Assembly (NCBI GenBank): GCA_034509755.1
Contig: CM067556.1
Location: forward strand, 16,391,501-16,455,500
Direction of reading: 5' to 3'
DNA from: Anisodus tanguticus
Taxonomy: Eukaryota; Streptophyta; Magnoliopsida; Solanales; Solanaceae
Length of the DNA stretch: 64,000 bases
A program made the translations under genes and the position numbers. Below the pieces are notes generated by a model. The model searched no databases and was not told the DNA's origin. It saw only the letters and a list, made by a program, of their open reading frames with translations. Every line of letters begins with the position of its first letter. The stretch's first letter is position 1. Of the stretch, positions 13,441 through 23,164 are shown one piece after another.

Positions 13441-14158
13441 TTAAAAAGGCTTTTAAGGTATGTCCTTTTTTTTATTTTCTTTTTACAAAAGGGTTTTAAT
13501 GTACAGTAACATTTTTTTCCTAATCCTTATTTAAGCTTCAGTCGCTAAAACAAACATTCCCTGGATTATTTTTATTTTCGTGCAATGTAGTACTAGCTTT
13601 TATCAAATAATATTGTGTTAATCAACTCTAATTTTATCTTTAATGGTATACTTTTCATGGCATGTTTAAAATTATAAATTGCAAAAATAAATTTTGAATC
13701 AAATCAAACATCACCACATAAATTAAAATTGAAGAATCACATGTTTTAATTTAATAAATCAGCTGCAGTGTGAAAAAAAAGGAATAAATGGGTCCCCCTT
13801 GACTTTTCTTAGTTTCAAAAATATTTTAATCTTTCAATTCAAATTCATAATTGGAATTAACACATGCTTAATTTAAGCACATGTTTTAATTTAAAATGTT
13901 GACTTACAATTTCAAATTTATGATTTTATCTTTATAAACCCTTGTAAATGGATGATATGTAATGCGCTAACTGTTTCTTCTTTTCTATATATTTTCTAAT
14001 CCTACAGACTGGTGTATACAAATCTTGCTTGTATACCATCACAGGTTAAAGGGGAGCATAATTGTATTCATAGTTGTTGGACAACAGCTATGACGTTGCC
14101 TTAAGTCATTTGCACATGTTATAATGGATTTTGTGAAGAAAGGCAAAAAAGAGGAGAT

Positions 14159-14890
14159 TGTTAATGTTGGGGTTGGCGTTGTAACATTTGGCCCAACATG
14201 TTCCCTGAAGTACTATTGTTGATTGTCAAAAATGTTGGAACAAATGTCACAACATTCAGACCAACATTTTTTCATAATAGTTTTGTCTTACTTCACGTTA
14301 AGCAGTAACAATTTTACTGAGTGGTAAAAATGACTTAGACATGTGAATTAGGAGTTGTGTAAAACGTGGGAGAAAGAGTCAAAGCTTGGGGAAGAAGTCG
14401 AGTGAAGAATAAGTCAAAGTTGTTGAGATTTTGACTCCATGATCTTTTCCAACAAACACACCAGCTGCCCACCTTTCACTCAACCTACTCAATCAATCGA
14501 TGAGTTTTTCAAGGAAGACTCTCTACTATAAATAGAGAGGCTACAAGAGTGAATCGATATCCAGAAACATAGTGCAAAAAATATCAAGAGAGCTCTTGAA
14601 AATTCATCTCAGAAAACTGGATCACAAGTGTTGTATGAGCGTGTTGACAACATTCTGTCCAACGTTACAATTGCAGTTTAGATTCTAGATTAGCTTTGTA
14701 TTGAGTAATTGTAATGAGAAGTTGTCTATGTCTATTTAAGTAGATTTTTCAGGCAGAAGTTATCTGCGACTTCAACATTTAATTCCTTTCCATTTCATCT
14801 TGTAAAATTGTAAAGAAAAGAATTTGTAATTTTTGTATATAATAAATATATACAATATTTTCGGTACCGTCATATGTTATATAATATATA
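14159..14890 (+). mobile_element. LTR-like copia remnant (3' LTR)
   Basis: A purine-rich AAAAAAGAGGAGATTG, typical of the tract before a 3' LTR, is followed by TGTTAATGTTGGGG. A TATA-type CTACTATAAATAGAGAGGC near 14523 resembles an LTR promoter. No coding domain or matching 5' LTR was found in the window, and the right edge is uncertain. Confidence 0.45.
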
Positions 14891-15036
14891 ACCTATGTAA
14901 ATTTTAAACCTTTGTTTTCTTTAAATTTCCGTTGCATTGCTCTTTAAAGTTTTATGTTTTACTAAAGTGTTGTCACTGGCGACGGATGACATAGGTTTCA
15001 CACTCTCCACAATACCACCATCAAAGCACGGGATGC

Positions 15037-15060
15037 GGGGGGGGGGGGGGGGGGGGGGGG
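15037..15060. repeat. G homopolymer, 24 bases
   Basis: An uninterrupted run of G within otherwise ordinary spacer sequence. It is a likely site of length variation or assembly error. Confidence 0.9.
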
Positions 15061-15738
15061 ATAAATATTTGTGTGCTTCAATATCTCCAAGCTTGGCTCC
15101 TGGAAAACCTCTTCAATTGTAGAAAACTCTAGTATTGAAATTCTTAAAGTGATTGAGTTTGTTGGTAAGGGTAACCTAAGCGTAAACGGTAAGCTTATTC
15201 CCTGGGACACACTCATCTTCTCCGCCAACACACTGAGAAGAGGGAAGACTATAAAGGGTAATAATTAAAACATGGAGTTCGGGAATTTGTAGTGTTTTGC
15301 TGCTTGTTGAAGTTGAAATTCCAAATTGATCTTTTTTTAGTTCATCCCTGTATCATCGTGCAGATTTGTGAAATTTGTCGGGAGATTGCAAAAAATGTCA
15401 CTGGTGTCAGCGACAATAGATTTATTGAAGAGTGGAATGAAGCGAGATTTATTGCAAGTGCTACTGGTTCAGCAGAACGAGATAGAGGACGATGGCGTGG
15501 ACAGCCAATTTGTAACTTGTTGATAGCATGCCTGATAATAGTTTTTTTGCTACCATGGTTTGTCCGTGTGAGTTGTTTTGATGAGGTAATTAGAGTTCAT
15601 AGTTTCTTGCCTCAAATCTTTTTTCGCGTCTTGCAGATACCAAGGTTTTGAGTGTTTTTAGTACATAAAACCAGCATAACTTATACCATTGCTGCATCTT
15701 TCTTAAGTGATCAATTTTTTACGATGTAGAATTATGTT

Positions 15739-15891
15739 AAGTAGAGGATTCTTATTGTGCTAGGGTTATTGTACACTATATATATTTGTAAGAATGCATT
15801 AATCTCCCTTGGGGAGACTTTCTCATTAATACAAATATATATATATAGTGTACAATGTGTAGAACCCAAGTACAATAAGAATCCTCTACTT
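15739..15891. repeat. Hairpin-forming inverted repeat (MITE-like)
   Basis: Left arm AAGTAGAGGATTCTTATTGT pairs with right arm ACAATAAGAATCCTCTACTT. Further pairing runs inward through TTGTACACTATATATAT and ATATATATAGTGTACAA. The loop contains a small CTCCCTTGGGGAG hairpin. The size fits a MITE or a miRNA-like foldback. Confidence 0.75.
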
Positions 15892-15894
15892 ATC

Positions 15895-16083
15895 ATTGAT
15901 AGAATATGCATTTATTTAGTAAATATTGTGTATAAATTAGTTTCCTAATTTTCCTAATTAGTAGCCTTGTATTACGCTACAATACAACTGTTAGTTTGTA
16001 TATATTGACATTAAAGAATTCAATAAGATTCAGGGAACAATTTATTTTACAATATTTACTAAATAAATGCATATTCTATCAAT
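15895..16083. repeat. 35-bp perfect inverted repeat around an LTR-like spacer
   Basis: ATTGATAGAATATGCATTTA and its continuation through ATTTAGTAAATATTGT at 15895-15929 recur exactly inverted at 16049-16083. The 119-base spacer ends CATTAAAGAATTCAATAAGA, reminiscent of an LTR end. It abuts the hairpin at 15739-15891. Confidence 0.75.
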
Positions 16084-16794
16084 CATAATTATATATCATT
16101 AAATATTTACACAATATATGAGATATATTCTAATTATGGTGGTGGGATTGAATTGGTATTCTAGTACACGTTAATAATATTAGCTAAATTCTGGGTTGAT
16201 TTTACAAATAATATAGCCTTTTGCTGAGATAAGTGGGATTATATACTTTAGATCTTCTTTCGAATCTGTATCATTTTTTTGAATTTGGCTATATAATATT
16301 ACTCCATTGTTTAAGATGGCAATAACTTTTGCATCTTTAGATCCTGGAGTGGCATGATTCATACATCATCCATGAAACCTTCCTTTTATTCAGATGAGGA
16401 AATCATTTATCTTTATATGAGATTCTGAACAAGTTCTTAAGACATGAATTACATAATATGGCATGCTATGAGCTACATTCTATTTTTCTTTCTTATTTGA
16501 TACTCCTATGTAACATCTGATGTCTGCTTTTCTGGTCCAATGTGTTCCCTGTTAGTAAAAAACATAGTAATGGATTGAGTTGAATTGGTTATATATTGGA
16601 AGTAAAAGATTCTTAACAAAATATAGTACTGTGTACTTTTGTTTTGTCAATTGGGTAAACTGTTGTTTCAAGCTAACTGAAAGCTCCTTGCAAGAATCTT
16701 AATTTAAGCCAGTTGACTTGGGAAAAGGCACATACTATAAAAAGGCAAGTTACCAAGCAGAAATTTTGAGGAATTTAGGGTGGGGTTATGCGGG

Positions 16795-17890
16795 AATTCT
16801 TCATTTCTATATGGAAAAGGGTTAAAAACATCCTTATGGTATTAGAAATAGTTCAAAAATCTCTTCTTTCACCTATTAGATCAAATTTGTCCTTTCTTCC
16901 ATCTAAATTGCTCAAAAATGCCCTTAACGTGTTAGAAATAACTCAAAAATGCCCTCTTCTTCCACCGTGAAATCAAATTTGCCCCTAAAGTTATTTTCAT
17001 GCTTAATATTGCTCCTCCATTATGCTAAAAATTGATTTCTATACCAACATATGCTAAATAAATATTGATAAAAGTTTCCCTTGATAAAACATGGCGTAGC
17101 TGAATATTGATAAACCCCGTAGTGTACCTCTTGTTTGATGAGAAATTATCTTGCTATGATCATCTGAGGTACTGCTGCAGCACGGTCTCATATTTTTTAT
17201 GTTTGATTTTTTTTTCTTGAGTGTCTGAGAATGCTTTAAGTTAGGTATGAATTTGCTACTGGCTATCCAAAGTTATCTATTTTGAATGCTTTTAAGATTG
17301 CAATTATTTACATTTGGTTCGATATTTGTTCGAAATATTTCTAAAGTATAGTCGATTCTAATTAATTTAGAATTTAGACATAATTATTTAATTTTGTCAT
17401 TTGTACAGAAAACCTAGAGGGAACCAAAAATCTCGCAAGTTTTTTATCTGGTTCGGTTGATCAAAATTCAATCAAAAATTCTATACCAACAGAGTAGTAT
17501 GCTAAATCAATTGAAAGCGGGAGGTGAAAAGATGATTTTAATGCTTAGCTACGTTAAGTTAAAACGAATTTTGTGTTGGGTTAAAATTTTATGTGGACCA
17601 ATAAATAAAGATCACATTTTTAATTAAAATTTAATTAACTATCATATAATTATATCATTAATGGAGGAACAACTTTAAGCCTAAAAATAATTTTAGGGAC
17701 AAATTTAGTCCAATAGGTGGAATGAGGGTATTTTTGAGTCATTTCTAATACGTTAAGGGCATTTTTGAGCCATTTAGATGAAAGGAGGTCAAATTTGATC
17801 CAATAGGGTGAAGGAGAGCGTTTTTGAACCATTTCTAATATGTTAAGGGCAATTTTGAACCTTTTTTGTTTCCATATTTGGTTGGTCAAA
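16795..17890. mobile_element. Long-TIR foldback element, about 1.1 kb
   Basis: Arms of about 210 bases: the left (16795-17025) reads AAAAATGCCCTTAACGTGTT and AATTTGCCCCTAAAGTTATT. The right (17655-17885) is its diverged reverse complement (AACGCTCTCCTTCACCC, TGCCCTTAACATATTAG). The middle has no recognised coding region. Neither a target duplication nor a transposase was found. Confidence 0.6.
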
Positions 17891-18479
17891 TATTTTCTCC
17901 CGTCCCGTAAAAATAAGGAAAATAACTTTTCTGGTAAAAATAGAAAAAACAAGTTTCAGAAGTGACACTCCATGTTGATTGTCTCTCACCACCCAACACT
18001 CCAACCACCTCCCACCCCACCCCACCCCACCTTCGACCCCCACTCCCACCCCTACCCCCAAAACTCGTACTATTAACGATACAATGTTTGGTTACTCAGT
18101 TTGATGCTTGCATAAAATTCAGCATTAGCAATACATTGCTTGGTTGGTATTTTGGTTGCCAACACAACTAATACCTGCCTAAGTAATGCAGAAAATTGTG
18201 TATTATTTCTTGTGAGATAGAAGGTGAAATAAATCCCTTACATTATTAAACACCGCATAACTTTCTACACATTGATCAAAATGGACAAACATGTTGCTTA
18301 TTCAAACAAAGTATTTAGATAGACATTGTAATGGTAGGTTTTGTTGGGTTAAAAACATGTAAGTAGGCACAATGGAAGTTTAAAATTTTGTTCGACTTAC
18401 CCTAACAATTTCTTTTGGTATGGTTATATGACAATCAAAACTTGTAACATAAAACAAGAACACTTACATGTTGTAATAA

Positions 18480-19943
18480 CTGAAATATTTACTAAAGAGT
18501 GGACACGTGATTGTACCCTTCGATTGTAAGCACCTTGCTGCGGTGTATTCCTCTGTCAAGAAAGCCAGGAAATCTTGGCAAAGGTTTGAAAGAGTTTGTT
18601 CTAAACTCTAAGTCTATAAAGTTTACACGTGATTGTACCCTTCGATGTGTTTGATAACAATGCGGAAATTAAAGGTTTGAAAGAGTTTGTTCTAAACTCT
18701 AAGTCTATAAAGTTTATGAGAATTGGTGTGTTTGATAACAATGCGGATTATGCTGTATTTATAGTTAAAATTCGGTCACACATCATATTAGAGTTGGGCT
18801 CCAAGCCTGGCCAAAACCGAGGTGCAATGGGCCAGTCCGACTGGGCCCACTGCCGGGTTGGCGTCGCGGCGCCTTATGTCCAGAAAACATATATTCAACA
18901 CATTTAATTAAATTAAAATCCAATTTTGACTTAATTAAATAATTTTCATCTAATAAAATTATCCCATAGTTATTATCAATTTAAATATATCGACTTAAAT
19001 CGAATATTTAATACTTTACCAATACACCATTAGATTGAAGAGACAATCGATATAGTGTGATCTGATCGGCCTTCATATATTGACACTAATCCAATTAAGG
19101 TCCATATGGAACTCCTAGACTGTGCCGTACGACGAACTCAATATATGAAGTACATTTACATGAATCCAGCAAACATAACATTTATGCGAGATGATAAATT
19201 CCTTTCATTCGCGACACACTCGATCAAGCTTAGGATTTGCCATGTGTCTATCCAAATGGCTTGATCACTTTATGTCATCTATATTAGTCGACAACTAGAC
19301 CATATTCTAAATATGTCTCTTGCATTGGCCAATGACTTGGTCGACCTAATATCACTGAGAAGTTTAGTGTTCTCTTGAATATCCAATCGAGGAATGAATC
19401 CTACTCTTGGCTCAACTACCACCTTAGTTTACATCATAATGCACTCAACACAAGCCGTATCTTATCCTATAAGGATTTTAAGCTTAGGACAGGGTCAAAG
19501 TACATTACTCTGTAAACAAGGTGTGTATTGACCTCAAGTCAAATGACTTTTATCTCCCACACGCTGATAACACTCTAGACATTGTATAACAAATAGTTTA
19601 TCAGCAGGGTATACCAATACTTTCCAAAAGTATCCATCACTAGTAACAGATGAGACATACTACATTCTCTAAGAATGTGATGCAGACCACATGTCGACTT
19701 ATAACATATCATCGATATCCCATTCTCGATGATCATTAGTCGAGGCCTTTTAAGAGTTACGCTCTATCATTAATATATCACTCTATTAATGACAGCGTAA
19801 GCTCAAGGGATGCACATTAATGAATAATTACAAACAATCAAATAATAATTTAATAATTGCAAATGCCATAAATATATTAATCTTATTAATAATACGAATG
19901 TGTTCAAGTACATTTGTTTCTAATAATGATTGTCTCTAGGACA
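18480..19943 (-). repeat. LTR-like dispersed repeat, inverted relative to the copy at 63024
   Basis: On the minus strand it begins TGTCCTAGAGACAATCATTA and runs leftward. It shares long stretches with 63024-64000, such as ATCGAGAATGGGATATCGAT and AAGTCGACATGTGGTC. A TATA-type CTATAAATACAGC lies at about 18751-18763. Near the left end, a segment with AAAGGTTTGAAAGAGTTTGT is duplicated about 91 bases apart. It is probably a solo LTR or non-autonomous element; the left edge is uncertain. Confidence 0.6.
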
Positions 19944-20436
19944 TACTTAATTTTAGTAATTTAATAAAACTATAAGAAATCATCCTTTAACACCCGTATG
20001 GATTATGATTCCAATTATGTCGGACAAGCTCTTGGCATAGGAAGCATCATGCTTAATTGTGAGTTTAATAGGTCAGCCTGTGCATTTGGATAAAACTACG
20101 AGGGATATATCATACTAGAGCTAATGCAGCCAATATACAAGGTCGAGTGTATATTGAAATTGATCTATTAAAGACATTGCCTAATAGAGTTAGAATTCTT
20201 GCAAATTAAAGAAGCAAGTGTCTACAAATGCAAGACTAAATTAGATGCTGTAAAATCTAAAGCAATTGTTAATAACACAAATAAATCAACCTAAGAAAAT
20301 TATCACCATGATCTACGTGAAAAATCTGTATCTAAGTGTGGTAATTTTCTTGATGACGACCCTAAATTTATTTTTAACTGTGACCATAAGAAGAAAACAA
20401 TGACCTTAAAATTAACATAACAAACTAGTAAACAAA

Positions 20437-20509
20437 TCCGTTGTAGTCTAGTTGGTTAGGATACTCGGCTCTCACCCGAGAGACCCGGGTTCAAGTCCCG
20501 GCAACGGAA
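20437..20509 (+). tRNA. tRNA-Glu (CTC)
   Basis: A 73-base cloverleaf: acceptor arms TCCGTTG and CAACGGA plus discriminator A. The anticodon stem CTCGG/CCGAG closes the loop CTCTCAC with anticodon CTC (20471-20473). The T arm reads CCGGGTTCAAGTCCCGG, with an A box in TAGTCTAGTTGG. No intron and no encoded CCA. A run of seven T at 20512-20518 would terminate RNA polymerase III. It delivers glutamate at GAG codons. Confidence 0.96.
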
Positions 20510-20511
20510 AT

Positions 20512-20518
20512 ATTTTTT
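20512..20518 (+). terminator. Pol III T-run terminator of tRNA-Glu
   Basis: Seven T bases begin three bases after the tRNA 3' end, the standard RNA polymerase III stop. Confidence 0.8.
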
Positions 20519-21160
20519 TCTAATATTTTTCAACTTTCCGCACGCATATGTATATTTGATGGTACTATTACACTGAGTTCCGGTGATAACAATATGGTGG
20601 ATGTCAGCATATCTGTTACTCGATCAAAAAGAGTGTCCACTTAACCTTTATTTTTTGAGTTAAAAAAAATGTTCACTTACTAAATCAAGAAAGAATTAAT
20701 CTTATTTTTTCATATTTTCCCTTATTAAGTGTTAGGTGATCAAATATCAAAACCTATTTAATTAGAGATATTTTAGTCAAATTACAATTTTTGTCTAGAA
20801 GTTAGTATTTTCTTAATGGGTGTGCAAGTAGAAACTCGAGTACTAGAGAAAGAAATATAAAAAAATATATCTTACCATTAATGTAGAATATTTTATTATT
20901 AATGTAGATCCCAACCTAAAAAGAAAAGTAAATATTCTAGAATATTCTTAAACTAAAAAAGTAAAATATATATTTATCATTAATGTAGATACTAAAGTTA
21001 GAAGGAGATTAATTATTATAAAATATTTTTAATACTTTAACACTTAGTAGGTCAGGATTCCTTGTAGCTGCCACTCGTTGTAAAAGTTTATATATAGTTC
21101 TAAAACTTTCTATACAATATATCAACTTACAAAATCAACTTCTTTTTAAAAAGTCCATCA

Positions 21161-21858
21161 TTGTAATGAGTTGTGCAGGAGATGATATCCACGAAAATGA
21201 CATTCTTGACACAAGCAGCATTGAAGAAATATTTCAAAAATGATGTGATCGATTGTCACACAACAATTAACCGTGACACACAACGACAAGAATGTTGGAT
21301 ATAATGGTTGTGCATGTACATAGACAACAAATTGTGTTACGTCAAATATGTTTTTGTGCTCATAGCATTGCCAATGAACCTTATAACAGGAACAAGAAAT
21401 ACTCCCGATAAGAGTTTATATTAGCGTTCCCAAATCCTCACTACTTTCTTCTACGAAGTAACTAACAGGAACGCTAATATAAACTTTCATCGGAAGTATT
21501 TTCTTGTTCCTGTTATAATCTTCATTGGCAATTCTATCAGCACAAGAACATATTTGACATAACATCATTGTTTGTCTATGTACAGGAACTCCCATTATAT
21601 CCAACATTCTTGCAGTTGTGTGCCACAGGTAAATTGTTGTGTGGCAATCGATCACATCGCTCCTGCTTTTAGTAGTATTCTCAAAGTGGAGATATCGGGT
21701 TCATCATCATCTTCTTCCTGTCCCTGTTACCTCAAAAATTCATCTTCAATTTTGATGAAGAATTGGTCGTAAGGTGTTGGTTCAACGCTGCTTGTGTCAA
21801 GACTCTCATCTTCGTAGACATCAAAACAATCATCTCCTGCATAATCCATTACACAAAA
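21161..21858. repeat. Large inverted duplication (foldback) of a gene-like fragment
   Basis: Left arm 21161-21430 and right arm 21468-21858 are diverged reverse complements with a loop of about 37 bases. Shared blocks include CTTGACACAAGCAGC, AAGAATGTTGGATATAATGG, ATAACAGGAACAAGAAA and GTTTATATTAGCGTTCC. The left arm lacks about 120 bases that the right arm has. Read on the minus strand, the right arm opens with ATG and an acidic frame (MDYAGDDCFDVYEDESLDTS) that soon stops, so it derives from some coding sequence I cannot name. A TATATATAG motif lies about 80 bases upstream at around 21090. Confidence 0.8.
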
Positions 21859-22094
21859 TTATACCATCCAGTTGAGGAGATGAAGAGAATTGAAAGAGTA
21901 GTCCTTGAAATCTGAAGAAATTCTGAAAACTTATGAAGGAATCCATGTTTGTTATGGCTGTTGGACCAAGGGAAAGGAAAGAACTGATGATTCTAGAATT
22001 GTGTTAGCGCTTGTAATGAACAAAAGCCGCTGGAATCTCTTAGGGCAAAGCAGTTTAATGACTGATAAAGGAACGGTGTATATCATATGTCGGT

Positions 22095-22277
22095 TGTTGT
22101 ATATTATTTTAACATTTATGTAGAATTCTTGTACAAGTGTAATTATGGTATTAGTTTTGTATTAGAAAAAGTTATTAGAATTATAGTAGGCGAGTTATTT
22201 TTCATATTTAGAAATTATATATTTGTATATATAAACCTCTTCATTAATGAAAATAATCAAGGGATTATTCTATTTTA
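22095..22277 (+). repeat. Probable 5' LTR of a truncated copia element
   Basis: An AT-rich segment beginning near TGTTGTATATTATTTTAAC, containing TATATATAAACC, and ending just before a primer-binding site at 22278. The length is like that of other short copia LTRs. The left edge is inferred only from the TGTTG motif. Confidence 0.45.
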
Positions 22278-22290
22278 TGGTATCAGCAGT
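22278..22290 (+). other. Primer-binding site (tRNA-iMet)
   Basis: TGGTATCAGCAGT matches the start of the initiator Met-tRNA complement used by plant copia elements. It is placed directly between the LTR-like segment and the gag fragment. Confidence 0.7.
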
Positions 22291-22440
22291 CTAGGGTAAA
22301 CTTTTCCTTCTCCAATTTTTTCCCACCTTTCGCTGCCCTACCAGTGGCCATCGGCCACCCTAACAACTCCCTTCGAAATTTTTTGTTTTCTTCCCAATTT
22401 TTTTTTTCCAACTCCCTAATTCTCCTCCTGTTATTTCATT

Positions 22441-23164
22441 ATGTCTACCTCAAAGAACACCTTTCATCCTGTCCTTACGGTCTCTAACATCAAGAACCAC
22501 ATCTCTATTGTTCTTGAGGTGGAAAACGTCAAATACGCGACGTGGACAAAATTATTTAAAGTTCACGCATGCTCGCATCAAGTCTTCCATCACATCGATG
22601 ATGACCCTGTGTTATGGATGACTATCTCTACAGACCTCTTGCAAACGATTATTGAACCCGACGCCACGGCAATGAAAACTTGGAATATGGTGCGTGATAT
22701 CTTCCAAGATAACAAAAATTCTTATGTGTCACTCTTGAACAGGAATTTCCCATGTCCATATGGAAGAGTTTCCGAATGTCTCAGCCTATTGTAAAAGATT
22801 GAAGGAATTAGCGGATCAACTCAAGAACGTTGGTGCGCCCGTCACAAATGATCGTCTTGTTCTTCAAATGGTTGCAGGCCTATCCGAGGCTTATAATGGT
22901 GGTTGGACGCTTCTTCATCAAAGTAATCCTCTTCCACCATTCTACTAGGCCCTTTCCATGCTCATGTTATAAGAGGATGGTTTGGCAAAAAAGGCGACTA
23001 CCGGAGCTAATTCCGTCATGATGATGGCCACGTCCGATGACCCTAACTCGTTCTTGAATAATTCGAGCCAAAATCGTAACAACGGGGGCGGCAAAAAGGG
23101 ACAAAATCGGAAAAATAATGACAAGAATCGCGGCGGCGGGTTGACTTCAGCTCATATACGATGA
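22441..23164 (+). pseudogene. copia Gag (UBN2-type) fragment, frameshifted
   Basis: Frame 1 (22441-22794) begins MSTSKNTFHPVLTVSNIKNH and carries the gag pattern YATWTKLFKVHACSHQVFHH. A shift near 22760 passes the reading to another frame with FPNVSAYCKRLKELADQLKN and VLQMVAGLSEAYN. A Gly/Asn-rich tail follows, ending in a further frame at 23164. Zinc knuckle, protease, integrase and reverse transcriptase are missing downstream. It is a decayed 5' end of a Retrofit/Ale-like Ty1/copia element. Confidence 0.75.

Noticed and set aside
14937..15231. Open frames with poly-Gly or poly-Pro around 15.0-15.2 kb
   Set aside because: They are products of the 24-base G run and have no other coding evidence.
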